Source: Pezizomycotina sp. ARF18 (Eukaryota; Ascomycota). From it: DNA of 64,000 bases. The position numbers were made by a program, and so were the translations under genes. Below the pieces are notes generated by a model, which was not told the DNA's origin, ran no database searches, and saw nothing but the letters and a program-made list of their open reading frames with translations. The stretch spans positions 62,001 to 126,000 of the forward strand of contig AZLU01000068.1 in the NCBI GenBank assembly GCA_002224055.1, read 5' to 3'. Positions 1 through 11,535 of this stretch are shown here, in pieces. Each line of letters starts with the position of its first letter. Position 1 is the first letter of the stretch.

Positions 1-652
1 TGTTTCCAGGAAGTCAGGGGCGTTTCAGCGTTGACGATAGCGGCCGACCCTCGCCACGTTGACACGTTCGCTACCGACGCGGCGAATGCCATCGAGCGTT
101 GTCCGGGATTGGCTTCGTTGGCAATCGGAAGCAGGTGGAGGGGGAGAACCGACATGTTGACATCTCTTTTCGGGAAGCTTTACGACGAGCGGTTAGGTCA
201 CCTCGAATCGCTAAAGATAGATCTCAGCGTCACCATCGATCCGCGCTTCGTCAGAAAGCTCACCTCAATAATGAACTACCGTCTACACCTACGATTTCGG
301 AGGAGCGGCTACCACGTGGGACAACTTCCGCTCTAACGGCACCAAACTTTCGCAGTTTGACGTCCGTAAGATGGATACGACCTTGGTCAATTACATGAGC
401 AGCTTGGAAGGATACCTCGAGCATTTTTGTATAACTTCGTGGTGCGAGGGTTACGACCTACCCTCTGCGGAGGACCTACCGTTTGCTTTTCCCACGGCCG
501 ATGGTAACCTCCTAAAAGCCTTCGTTTACTTGTATATAGACTCCCGTATGGTTCGACCGCCGCGGTGGTTCCGTCAATTTTGGTTGAGCCAGAGAAGTTC
601 CTACTCTTACGAAAAATTCCTTCAAAGTGCGGAAAGAAATAAATATAACTAA
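1..652 (+). pseudogene. F-box/LRR-like family, copy 1 (3' part, runs off the window start)
   Basis: An open frame runs from base 1 and encodes the leucine-rich tail of the family that recurs through this window. It carries an ANAIERCPGLASLAI block and a DERLGHLESLKI block, which match AKAIDNCPRLAHLGL and DERLGNLKSFNS in copy 2. The frame changes near 300; the next frame reads WDNFRSNGTKLSQFDV, aligned with WDHFRYNGTKLRTLTV of copy 2. It then continues through a YMSSLEGYLEHF segment to a stop at 650-652. The F-box end would lie upstream of the window. The family is expected to act as SCF ubiquitin-ligase substrate adaptors, but that is inferred from the F-box-like exon in sister copies. No Skp1-binding region is present here. 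Confidence 0.6.
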
Positions 653-673
653 GAAATAAAAAGAGACTCTGCC

Positions 674-733
<60 letters not shown>

Positions 734-1009
734 ACCTGCCCTTCCACGAAATACAATAGAATTAACGGCTAATCCTCTTCGAATACTGGAACTATTTCAT
801 TATCATTTTATCGCTTCTCCTCCTTCCTACTGACGCTGTCTATTGACCAGTGTCCAAGAGTTCCTAATTGCCGGAGCGCGAAGATCTCGATAGGTAGGCG
901 TGGGAAATTACTTACTCCGGCATCCTCCATGATATATTTTTTGAGATAATAGAGGTTTCGGAGATGTTTTTTCTCCTTGGTGAAGTTGCTACCCTACCGT
1001 TGAGGGATA

Positions 1010-1040
<31 letters not shown>

Positions 1041-1180
1041 TTACCTTTGGCAATCGCTTGCCTCCCAAGTGCCTCCACCAACATCCAACCCCAACATCAC
1101 CACTACAGCTATCAAACGCCATAATCGCCAAACAAACGTACCCATCAATTTACGAATTTACATCATCGAAGCATCAGAGA
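653..1180. other. Spacer between F-box-like copies 1 and 2
   Basis: No coding signal seen. It holds an ATT microsatellite (679-732) and an A-T-rich (ATTTTT)n run at about 1012-1045, some 140 bases before the start of copy 2. The sequence just upstream of the ATG at 1181 is CA-rich, as is common before fungal start codons. Confidence 0.5.
679..732. repeat. (ATT)n microsatellite
   Basis: About 17 uninterrupted ATT units, directly downstream of the copy 1 stop codon. Confidence 0.95.
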
Positions 1181-2947
1181 TGCATACCGCTTCACTCCTC
1201 GACGTACCTTTGGAGCTCATTTTCAACATCGTTGAAGAAGACATCGTCCGTTCTCATCCCCTGCCGACGTCACCGCAGCCATCGCCCTTATCTTCCCGTT
1301 CCCTTGAACCTCCGATCTCACCCACCAGCCCTGTCGTCTCCACAGTGACACTTTCCGATGAAGCCCGTTTAGCATGCTAACCTTCTTCCAACCGCAGATC
1401 ACCAAGAGAGACATCAAACACCTCCGCCTCGTTCACCGATCTTGGCCGAGGCGCTGGTCGCGAAACTTTTCAAGGAAGTCAAACTCAGGTTCAGTGGCAA
1501 CCCCGATGACCCTCTCGATGCTTTCGACCGCGTGGAAAGGTCGATTGCCTGGTGGAGGCCTTCTTACCCGACAACCCTCGACGTACGCCCGCCCATTTGA
1601 TGGTGCAGAGCCTTCAGACTCGGACTTACTCCCAGCCGTTCTCGATTCCCAACGAAGCTTATCATCGATGTCGACCGAACGGGAGACAGAGATTCTCTGC
1701 GTGCCTTCGCGGGAGCATTCTCGAGCTTGCCAAACTTGCTCGCGTCGTTTTCCGACATCCGCGACATCGGTCTCAAGGTTAACGTCGACGGCATAAGCGA
1801 CTTGTGCGTTAAGCTGATCAAAAGGTTCTGCCGCCAGGAAGTCTCCGGAGAGAAATTCCTCGAGGTTCGCGGCATCTACAACCAACGCTCCTGCCTGAGG
1901 GAGATACACGACGTTACGGCCCTGGTCGTCGAAGGAGACCCGAGGACCTTCAGCTGGGAGAACTTCGTTACGGATATTGCGAAGGCCATCGACAATTGCC
2001 CCCGTTTGGCGCACCTCGGGTTGGAAAGTCGCGACTGGTCCGGAAGCGTCTTAGGTCAGGTCTTTGACAGGTGTTTGGACGAGCGCTTAGGAAATCTCAA
2101 GTCGTTCAACAGCTGCGTTAAGGACACCTACTTGACCCTTCAGGAGGTTGGAAAACTGAGCTCACTCGAGAAGCTAGCCGTTTGTTTACCAAACATTGCG
2201 AAATCGGAGACGGTTTGGGATCATTTCCGCTACAACGGGACAAAGCTCAGGACCCTCACCGTCGGTGACATCGACAAAAGTTTCGTCAAATATGCCAGGA
2301 CTCTGCAGGGCACATTCAACACCTTTGCCTCTCTACGAGCCTCATGTGTTTCGGAAACCGGTCTCCTGGCGAGCTTGCGCAGTTGGCGGCTTCGTTCTGG
2401 GAAATAGTCCCATAATCAGCCAAACACTCAAGTCTCTGGCTGTGATTTGCCTGGACCGCGATCCTGTCACCGTCAATGAAGAGAAGGTGTTCATTTTCGG
2501 CTTCCCGGCGCATGGTCCTAAGGTCTTAAACAACGCTATTTGCTTGGAATCCCTCAACGTCGCGTTTATGGAACCTCGGACTTGGCTGGAACCATTTCAA
2601 ATGTCCGACTTTGTCCGAAGCTTTCTGCGATAACCATTAACACGTTTCATACGCCTACTGCGAAGGTGGACTCCGAGCAGATGTTGAAGCTCGAGAACGA
2701 GGTCGTCGGCATTGTCACCGAATTAACCGCTAAGGACACTCTGAGAGATCATGTTCTGCTATCTATCAAAATCAAACTTCAACAGAAGGGCTGCCGCGAG
2801 ATAGTATGGAAAAGTTTGTCAATTTTAACTGCAGGTGGGGGAAATGGCGCCACTTATCTGAACACTGATCTGACATTTGAGTCGCTTTCGTCAACATTTA
2901 TAGGGAGCAAGGTCCGGTCTTATAGAGGTCGGAGGTATTTGGAATAA
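1181..2947 (+). pseudogene. F-box/LRR-like family, copy 2 (most complete of the left-hand cluster)
   Basis: The ATG at 1181 opens an F-box-like exon, SLLDVPLELIFNIVEEDI. An intron of roughly 130 bases follows and ends with a textbook branch point and acceptor (GCTAAC then CCGCAG, about 1374-1397). The next exon reads KRDIKHLRLVHRSW and then LVAKLFKEVKLRF, the second half of a fungal F-box (xDIKxLRL...LFxxV pattern). A long leucine-rich tail follows: about 226 residues open at 1727-2407, then more in other frames to a stop near 2945. The frame changes at about 1450, 1600, 2400 and 2600. A role as an SCF adaptor is inferred from the F-box only. Copies 1 and 3 flank it in the same orientation, so the cluster looks like a tandem array. 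Confidence 0.65.
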
Positions 2948-3989
2948 TTACTATAGGGGAAGGATTTTCTCTATCATGAATCACAAAACATTACTACCAG
3001 GGGTGGAATGGTCGATAGATAATAGTTATGGAGTTACAGACAACGGAAGGAAAGGCTTTATGACCAGTCTACACCGGTTTCATTCATTGTAAAAGGGCAA
3101 CTTGGATGGCCTTACTTCATACGTACTAAATCGCTCAGGACAGAAATAAAATAAACAAAATCAAAAATTCGTTGTCTCGTATCGGAGAAAGCCCATCATC
3201 GCAAATAATCGAGAATTGAAAATTCGACGACATGGCTGTCCTAGTGATGGAGTTGCGCAGAGACTTTCTTTGGCACAATATATATATAACTGCCTCAGGT
3301 CTTAAATACATAACTAAAATGTATTAATATAGCTTCCTAACCTTTCTTCCAAGAGGCCACATGTCATACAGAAGAACGGAGCAGCAGCCATGGTCGCTTT
3401 CAAGTATAATTCGTAAATCTCCTCTTCGATCGTGCTCTACATGATGCGGAGAATTTGCTCTAGATAGACCTGACATCTCATAAGAATTTCGAACGTTTCG
3501 CGGTGGTAGATAGAGATTTTCATCCTGGTCGTCTATAGCAAGCGCTTTTTCTCCGACGCGGGCGCATGTACTACTTCGACCTCGTGTTATCGGACCAAAA
3601 CTTGAGAGTGTCTCCCTGTTTGACGCCATACCAGGTACGAGAGAAGACTTCAAGCTCCATGGTAATATGCGCTCTAGCCTGGCTCCGCAAATCCTCACAA
3701 GACCAATCGTGATGGTGTTGACCAGCCGTTCCCGATAAGCTCACCCTCAGGAACTTCTACCATATAGCTTGCCAGACTATCGAGGATGTGCAACGCCACG
3801 CTAGTGAGCTTCGACGTACAAACAACGCCAGGAAGATTTCGGCGTGAGAAGTTTCAGGGCTTCGTGCTTTAAATAACCCCAAGAGTTTCAATTGAGCTTT
3901 CATGTAGTATTGAATGCATTATTGACAGAAATAGTAAAAATGCACATTTTTTGTGAATCCCCGCTGTGTTCATGTCTGTGAACGACCAA
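2948..3989. other. Spacer; no supported gene
   Basis: A minus-strand open frame of 124 codons (3324-3698) has no recognisable motif or splice context. The sequence is otherwise AT-rich and unremarkable. Confidence 0.4.
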
Positions 3990-5625
3990 AGTCTCCAGCG
4001 TGCTCTTCAAGCGAGGAACGACTTTCCTCTAATCTTCGAGTAGCCGGAAAAGCGCGACCTGAAGAACATCGGCCTCACGCATCTGAAACTCTCCAAAGTC
4101 GCTCTATCCGTTCTCTTCCCCGAAGTCACCCTCTCGTTCGCGAGCAGCCGCTGCACGACTTTCGCCTCTTAGGACTTACGACCATACGGATCCTGCGGAA
4201 TCAGCCCGGTGGGAGAGGAAGCAATGCAGGGTCATCAACAAAGCAAACGCCGAGCTTGTTTCGACCCAGGCTCTATTGGAGATCTGCAATCTGGGCGTAT
4301 TCCACAGGCTTCGTCGACATCCCTAGGAAACTCACACTCCAGGTCAAGCCCAGGTCTTCCGTAAACGACATTTTATACGATCCTGTGTCTCAAACTTTCT
4401 GGTTTTCAAGGACTTGGTTCGACCTTTCCCAATCTCAAAACTATGGAGCTCTTCATCGACGTCCAAGACATAGGTTAGAGCGCCGCGAAGGTCATACGGG
4501 TATTTATCAACAAAGCCGTCCCGCCCCGCTGGAACTGGGACTTACTATCTACCGTATCCCAATTAAACTTCTATGCCTTCAGCAAATCAGCAATCTCCAT
4601 AGCTAGCTTAACTATCTGCGGTACCATGCCCTTAACAAAAATCGTCTTGGATCTCGCAGCACTCTCGCGTTGCCCTCTGCGAGGAGTCTGAAATTTAACA
4701 TAGCCGATCTAATATTAGAATGCTACCCCTAGGGCGTCTCCTAGACCAAACTTTACTTGGCGCGCTGGTAACTTGAAGCGCCTGGTGATGGATGTCAAGT
4801 CTTTCTAAATTGACGGCTAGGGATCGCAAATTGAAATTCCTGGAAGAGCTTTCTTTCTGGTGTTGGAGTAAGGTACCAGCGTTAATAGCAAATGGTCCCT
4901 ACAAACAGTCTGGGACGACCTTGACGCCAATAATATCAGGTTGAAATCCATCAAGACTACGGATATCGACGACACCTTCCTCAAGTATCTGCCGACTTGA
5001 AGAGTAGCCTCCACTCGCTCTCGACCAACACGTCTTGGCCGAGCCTCAACCCTTATCATGGGAAGAGTACGACACTTAAGGTTTCTTCCGGAAACTATGA
5101 CATGAGGTGCTCCCCTGTGTTCATGAAATATTAAAGAACTTCACTCTTCTAATTACTCACTATTCAAGCGCACTGGACGATGACACGATGTGGAGTTACT
5201 CGCCAACGGGTCTGCCACCGCTCATAATTTTCCGCACTGGAAACTCTCAATCTCAAGCTCGCCGAGAATACCAGTCATCTACCTCATTAACTTTCCTGCT
5301 TCAGACCACGCCAAAGCTGAGAAAAGCAATGTTCTACACATGTAAAAAATTAGGCGATGAGGAGCCTCTGATTCAATATATCACGGAATGGCGACCCACC
5401 GAAGATGCGACTCTCTTGCCGAGTGAAGCTTCCTTGCAGATTTTACCCGGTTTCGACAACATTCCTTGTCAAAATTGCGTTTTATATAGGGGAGTAGGTG
5501 GGTCAAAGCTGTTTAGCGCTTGGTTCTCTCTTCATTATAGGAGTAAATTCTCTCCGAGTCGAGATACAGGCGTCAGAGAACAGTTGAAAGGATCTCCTGA
5601 AGAATGTATCAAACAGTATGTTTAG
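3990..5625 (+). pseudogene. F-box/LRR-like family, copy 3 (heavily decayed)
   Basis: In one frame near 4040-4165 the sequence reads KRDLKNIGLTHLKL and then LSVLFPEVTLSFAS, aligned with KRDIKHLRLVHRSW and LVAKLFKEVKLRF of copy 2. Further on it reads LKTMELFIDVQDI and, near 4905-5000, QTVWDDLD...TTDIDDTFLKYLPT, which matches the WDHFRYNG...VGDIDKSFVKYART block of copy 2. Several in-frame stops as well as frame changes lie between these blocks, so this copy is a real relic and not just a misread gene. No F-box first exon was found upstream. The 217-codon open frame at 3953-4606 is a neighbouring frame of this relic and not a gene of its own. Confidence 0.6.
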
Positions 5626-6069
5626 AACTTCCGGAACGTTCACTATGACGACAGCACCGTGTAATTCTAGTATATTCTCCTGCTATCCAAGTACTTTGTC
5701 TCACAAATCTACTAGCACCAAGCTTCATTTCGTAGAATATCATGATTTCCTTCTCGCTATGTTTGAAACTTGTATAGTTATACGCCAGAACAGTGAAGTG
5801 TAAAACGTGAACAGCTACATACACTTGCCCCTCATGAGATACACTTACCCGTAGCTTCATTTAAACGACGTCCGAAGGCTTTTAGAAGTACCACAGTCAA
5901 ACAAACTATAAATATCTTTGATTTGACTTGATTTGATGCTATCGAAACAGTAAATACCTTTAGATCTCGAAGCCACTGGTGGGGTAGTATTGAATCCCTC
6001 ATCAAGTAAAGGATTACTCTTATCTTTTTTATCCCATTATGTTACCTGATTTTTATCATTACTCGTAAG
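5626..6069. other. Spacer; nothing recognised
   Basis: Short open frames on both strands with no motif. No repeat or splice pattern stands out. Confidence 0.35.
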
Positions 6070-6510
6070 TTCCGTACAACTCCGCCCAGGTGGTCGACAA
6101 CTTCTGCGGGCTCGAAAACATCTAACTGTCCTTCGACTGCGAAAAGGGAGTTCTGAGCGAGGTGCTGTCGTTCTTGATCTTCTTGGCTGCGGAGAACGTG
6201 AAGCATCACTCTGAGGGCGAGGCGCGACAGTCTCTCTAGCAGGATCTAGCGGAGAGGGTCAAACTGGTTGTCCGAAAATACACCAAGGAAATCTTTAAAT
6301 GGGACGGAGGAACTTTGGAGACTGGCGGATACAGGAATGGCATTATTCCGAGCCTTTATGTATACGACAGATGTTCTATGGACCGGAGACCGGCGGCGGT
6401 GATCGAGTTTGTGTTCAAGAGCAAACGGCGGCTTCCGCCCTTTTGAAATATTCGAGGAGATGACAAACCAGATCCGTCGAATCGGCGCTTCTGGTTCATA
6501 TCAGGTAAAG
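6070..6510 (+). pseudogene. F-box/LRR-like family, copy 4 (C-terminal fragment)
   Basis: One frame reads VLSFLIFLAAENVK and then VRKYTKEIFKWDGGTLETGG and IIPSLYVYDRC. This matches the C-terminal part of copies 5 and 6 (VLAFLLGAIGDAKQ / VMSFLVGAEKARS, and VIEDGGESGFKPGIFLTMVV / IKDGSLKGLTLYLHYDQ). Two in-frame stops (at about 6122 and 6238) interrupt it and no N-terminal part is present. It therefore belongs to the copy 5/6 branch and not to the neighbouring copy 1-3 branch, so at least two subfamilies are mixed in the left-hand cluster. Confidence 0.45.
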
Positions 6511-7102
6511 ATTGAAGTCCTCACGTACACTCGGTTGGAACAAGGAAAAGAAAAACAACAAGTATGCTGGTAAATCTTCTTTAACGCCGGAGCCGATGCA
6601 TACAATCAAAGTCGTCTCTTATAGACACGCTTCTGTAGCCTTCATTATTGGTGTTTTTGGCTTGGGAATGGGAAAAGTTTCCACGTTATTCGATTTTAGT
6701 TCACAACCGTGACACGCCTTATTGATGGTAACTGACTTATATAACTTACATTTTGCAACCAAATATAGAGGCGGTAGAAAAATGCTTTCTATATGACAAT
6801 TAACTCAAGTACTGATAAAGACTACTTCCCTCTATATAGAGTGAGGAACACGGTGATGTTAAACCTCGTAGTTATGTAGTAGATCTCGGAGTGATGAACC
6901 TCACTCGCTTACAACCGATGGCAAAGAGTCAACTATTTCACAAACCACACTTATTCAACCTTATAGGGATCATCTGAGGACTGCATCGGAAGTTCCAGTA
7001 CGGAGTGACATGTTATTACAACGAGCTAATTAGGTTATATTTACATCCACAAAAATCATTATGCTGTATAGAAGTATATTTACAAAGAAGCAAAATTCCA
7101 AG
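6511..7102. other. Spacer; no supported gene
   Basis: AT-rich sequence with several TATATA stretches. A 66-codon open frame at 6512-6712 shows no known motif. Confidence 0.35.
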
Positions 7103-10002
7103 CTATGCGTAATCTAATTCCATGTCAAATTTGTTGCAAAAAATGAAGAAATAGGTTTTCAATTTTCGTGTGCCAATCTCTCCTGCTTCAGCCTTTCCTG
7201 CTTCTTGACTGGTTCTCGAACTTTGGTGACCTGTGCTTTGCTTCTCCCTGGTAGTGCCACCCTCCGCCTGCCCTCGCGGATCCACCACCTTGACAGGACA
7301 ACTGCCTTCTCAGTCCACGCTTTTGCAGCAGGTCCCACCTCTTGCCTGCATCATTGGCGAGTTCTTCCGTCGTCCACCGCCGCAGAGGATCTACTTCTTC
7401 CGGATCCTCGTGGACGTTTGAGACGCCGTACTGCACTTTATCGCACAGCGGCATCGTAAGGCGTACGGGTTCGCAGGGTCAGACGGTGTAACGACGAGCC
7501 TCGTGCTACCGGATTTACGACCCCAAAGTTGAAGTTTTGCAATCCGAGCGGGGATGAGTGGTGGAACGGGCGAGGATGATTGGCCTTCGTACGCGGGATG
7601 AGAGATTCAAGGATCTTCGCCCGCGAGAACGAATGGGGGTCTTCGTTGTCACCCAGGCTGTCAGTCTGCGTTAGCAAGTCGAGTATAGTCGGCAGGATCG
7701 ACAAATTCGTCGCGTTCATCGGAAGATGAATATTCGGCATCTTAGGATGGTGGAAAATAATCGGTATCCGGAACGTGTTAACGTCGTATTACTCGTCGGC
7801 GACCACCGCGCGATATCCGAGGGCGAACCTTCACCAATCGCGATGCCGTGGTCTCCCGTTATAACAACGAGCGTCTCGTCGCGCACGCCTTCCTCTTCGA
7901 GCATGTCGAATATCTCGCCTATCCACCTGTCGATGTATCCGACCGTGTTGAAGTACCTATTCCGGCTGTCGTTGTCGGTGAAGAGCTTGTTCAGCCAGCC
8001 ATGGCCTTCGTAGGTACCATCCAGGGGCGTGGGTGGCGCTGGTCAGGTGGCTGAGGAAAACCTCTTGTTTCTTGACGGACCGCTTGATGTGGTCACGCAT
8101 GTACGGTTTAATAACTGGTTCCCGGTAACCGAACGCATTCAGGAGCTTCTCGTTCTTATCGAGGGATGGTAGCATTCTCGGCCTCGAGAAAATCGGAGTA
8201 GACGAGCTCGTCGCGGTTAAAACCATCTGGTCCATCTGGAGGATCGCTTTATCCCAGTTGAACGTTACTGACTGGGCGTACTGGACAAGCCAGTCGGAAT
8301 TCCTCCAGTCCTCGGGATCTGCGCCCTTCGGTTTCGGCTTGTCGTTCAGGAGCTTAAAGATGTGCGGCAGACACGGCTGGTAGATGTCCGCATTCTTCTC
8401 CTCGTACCAGTCGATCGCAAGCGGGCTAACGCCGCAGTGAGAGATGGCAAAACTCTTGCGCGTGTAGGAGGCGCCGGTCTGAGCGCCTTCGATGAAGATA
8501 CCGCCGGAGCCGCCCTTACCGTACTCCTTTCCGACGAGTTTTTCAGCATTCGGCGTGAGGTCTGTGATGTTCCAGTAGCCCACATTCTGTTTGCGCTGCT
8601 CCATAGATGACCGAACGAACGCGCTGTCCTCTCTGAACGGGAAAACGTGAGACCGTGTGGACTCTAGAGTAAGCATGACGATGTTGCGGATCTTGACTTC
8701 CTTCAGCGGCGAAGCATCTCTGTAATCGTTCGCCGGTGGATGAGGGTTTCTGAGCTCAGAAATCAAATCCTCCTGGTGGTTCGATATCTTAAGCGGGTCG
8801 AAGGCGTGGTGGTAACCTTCGGCGGCAGGAGTGTTTCATCTTCGGTATCGCCGGCGCGTATCTTTTGCCAGTTCTCCCTGACCATCTTACCCCACCTTTC
8901 CACTGGCTGTTGTTCTCGGAGTCGAATCTCTCAAAGCCAACAGGCGGCGGTGACGGAGCCAGCGCGAGAGGGCATCGACTTCCGGGAATTTGTCGTGCTT
9001 GTTCCAGGAGACGAGGTTCGGGTAAGGGAAATCAAGCAGACCGGAGCCAAGGGATTTATCGCCCGCTCCGCAGAACTCACCGCTGCTAGACTTGCCCTTA
9101 TGATCGTCGAAGATCTCCATGAGACTGAGCGGGATGCTGGTGAGCATGATGTCGAATTTCCGGATCGGGCGCATGAAGGATAGCAGGAACGCGGCCGCAT
9201 ATATGGATAAGGCGATGGCAGGAAGGCTCTTGATTTTCAGTGATCCTGTGTGTTCCTCAGTGTTGGAACTGAACCCCGCGTTTGGTAGGACCGCGGCTTG
9301 TTGAACCTGTTTGTGATATCCCGCTCGACGATCATGACGGATTGCTTTTCGACGTCGGACGCGCGGTACTTGTGACCGCGGTCGAAGGTGTATCTGGAAG
9401 GGCTACCGGGCGGCGTGTTGTAGCCGAGGCATGCCAGCGGCCTCCTCATAATGAAAGGCTCCAGACGGGCCAGCGCGAGCTGGAAGAAGATGGACCGATA
9501 AAGCGTATTCGACCCGCCGAGAAAATGATAGCGTTACCCGCTGGGTCTTTCATGAACGCTCTGAACAGGACCACATGACCAACTGGCCAGATTTGAGGTA
9601 GAAGGACAGTTCGCTCGTGGATGTAATGAGATAATGAGAGGAAGGAGGAAACCAAACGCGATGCGAAAGAGAACACGCAGGATCTCAAGGATCACGACGA
9701 GAACAGACCGAAAGCGGAACCGGTGTGCCTTCTCCGCGGATTCGAGTTGAAGTGTATCCGCGCGATGCTGGATACAAGGCAAGGTAGATTAAAAGAATGA
9801 TAGGAATATCCTTCAGCCATACCGTCGGAAAAACAGCATGAACTGAAGCGATAAGGTTCGAAAAGGAGGTTCTCATAGATGTGGACGGCTTTCGATGTCA
9901 CGATGCCTATCATAGCTAACGAGAACAGGAACCTCCTAAAGTCTCGAGGGAAGAGACAGGAAAAAAAGGAGCGAAGGAGATGGAGGCTGTTCTGACCGCC
10001 AT
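7103..10002 (-). pseudogene. Sulfatase-family integral membrane protein (alkaline-phosphatase superfamily), frame-interrupted
   Basis: The minus-strand ATG at 10002 begins MAVRTASISFAPFFLSLPSR, followed by hydrophobic segments (RFLFSLAMIGIV; IPIILLIYLALYP; VLVVILEILRVLF), giving a multi-span N-terminal membrane domain. The catalytic domain is open for 269 codons (8766-7957) and contains IVMLTLESTRSHVFPF, the metal and nucleophile region typical of LtaS-like sulfatases, with T as likely nucleophile. It continues with SYTRKSFAISHCGVSPL, then IFDMLEEEGVRDETLVVITG and DHG (7904 downward), the second metal site. The tail keeps NATNLSILPTILDLL and CDKVQYGVSNVHEDP. Fungal members of this type are about 800-950 residues, and the pieces add up to that. 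Frame changes occur near 9940, 9840, 9700, 9450, 8000, 7770 and 7450. Substrate is unknown; sulfuric or phosphoric ester hydrolysis or phosphoglycerol transfer at a membrane is inferred from the family. Confidence 0.75.
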
Positions 10003-11435
10003 CTTGGAAAACCCATACAAAAAAAAAAAAAAAAAAAAAAAAAAAGGAACGAACGTGATGCTAAAGAATGTGATAATAGAGAATGAATAAATGAAAGAAA
10101 GAAAGAAAGGAATGAACAGGAACCAAGGTCCAAGATCAATCTCTCCTCATTCCACAAGCTAGAGCAAGATGGATTCAAAACAGAACCGATAAGAAACAAA
10201 AGAAAAGAGGAAGAAAAAAAGATTAGATTTTTCAAGGGTATGAGCAGATTATATACCGCCTATATAATATTAGCCCCCCTGAAATCGTGGCCTAGTCTGA
10301 AGAAACGTCCATCCACACATCTTGGCTAAATAGAAACATCTATATAAGTGTGTATAAGATCGAAAGGCTGAAATGTCCAACAATACTTAATATCGCACTA
10401 TCCTCCGTAGCGGGTGTCGTGTGGGTTAATACCCGATTCAAGGATGTCAAGTTTAATTAGATTCTCATTTTAAACCACAGTTCCAAGTGCTCCACAGCTC
10501 AGAAAGCCCCCGTGCTTCTCCCCCCCCCGGAAGTTGGTAAAATTCCCCCTTTTTTCTTTTCGGCTTCCGGCTGCTTCCTGATTGTCTTTCCTATTTCGCT
10601 ACTTTTATAATATCCCTCTCAAAGTCTTTTTGCATCCATGGATATTAGCATACGCTTAAGATGCCAATTCGAGACACTTTGCCTCTATAGTTCATGTGAT
10701 TATGCAGCCGCCAAAACAGAGATAGCTCAAGGGGGGTCGAAAGGATCTCGGAGTTTTGATTGGTGGGTTGAGCTATACCGACCTATCAGCTGTAACCAAA
10801 GGCATTGATTGCACAAGCTTTGTATACCTTCCGGGCGGTAAGCCACCCCCCTGGCAACAATCCCAAACAGAGATAGGCGGCTCAACAGAAAGCACGGGTC
10901 AGATTGGGTTTCTCCTCGAAACAGACCTGTTTTCCGTTGTCAATGTCGTGTGTTCATTGGCGGCGATTTGTTTCTCCTGATTAGGTTTCATGGTTTTCAC
11001 CCTGACTCGTGTTCTTGTAGCCCGATCCGAGATCCTCGGGGGAGACTATAAAAGGGCAACCGAGTAAACCAGGCCTCTTCGATGAAGAGATAGAATAAGG
11101 CACTTGCACCGGCGGTTCGATGCAAAAGTTACTCAAATCGCCTCAGCGGATACCTTTCCCATCTACACCTCCTGCAAAACAAATGTCTGAGTTGCGCGAT
11201 CGGGGAAACTTTAGAGCTTTGACTTAAACCTAATTTAGCCTGCCATTCTTCCCCTTGTATCACTTAAAAGAAAATGGAAGCTAAATAGTAAAAGGTGAAT
11301 GTAGGCTCACTTCATTGGCCCCTATTGGTCTAGTTTTCTTTGAAAAGCTGGAGCTTTCGCCCGTTTATTTTTAGAGTCCAGAAGGCACTGGATTTCCACG
11401 AATGGTGCCCTTACTGCCGGGCGAATCAGTATTGC

Positions 11436-11467
<32 letters not shown>

Positions 11468-11535
11468 ATGCTTCATAGAGCTAAACTTACTTTAAGTATA
11501 TACATTTGAGGTAAAACAAAAAGAACATATATTTT
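10003..11535. other. Intergenic region between the sulfatase and rhodopsin-domain genes
   Basis: No coding signal. It starts with an A-tract of about 27 bases (10019-10045) in the 5' flank of the sulfatase gene, has a pyrimidine-rich stretch around 10520-10560, and ends with an ATC microsatellite near the 3' end of the next gene. The 74-codon open frame at 10756-10980 has no motif. Confidence 0.45.
11437..11466. repeat. (ATC)n microsatellite
   Basis: Ten ATC units in the 3' flank of the rhodopsin-domain gene A. Confidence 0.95.

Noticed and set aside
3953-4606. 217-codon open frame on the + strand
   Set aside because: It is a neighbouring frame over F-box-like copy 3; the family motifs (KRDLKN..., LFPEVTLSF) are in another frame.
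10019-10045. A-tract as a LINE or retrocopy tail
   Set aside because: No coding or structural sign of a retroelement or processed copy next to it, and no target duplication; simple homopolymer, like those at 28909, 34275 and 60163.
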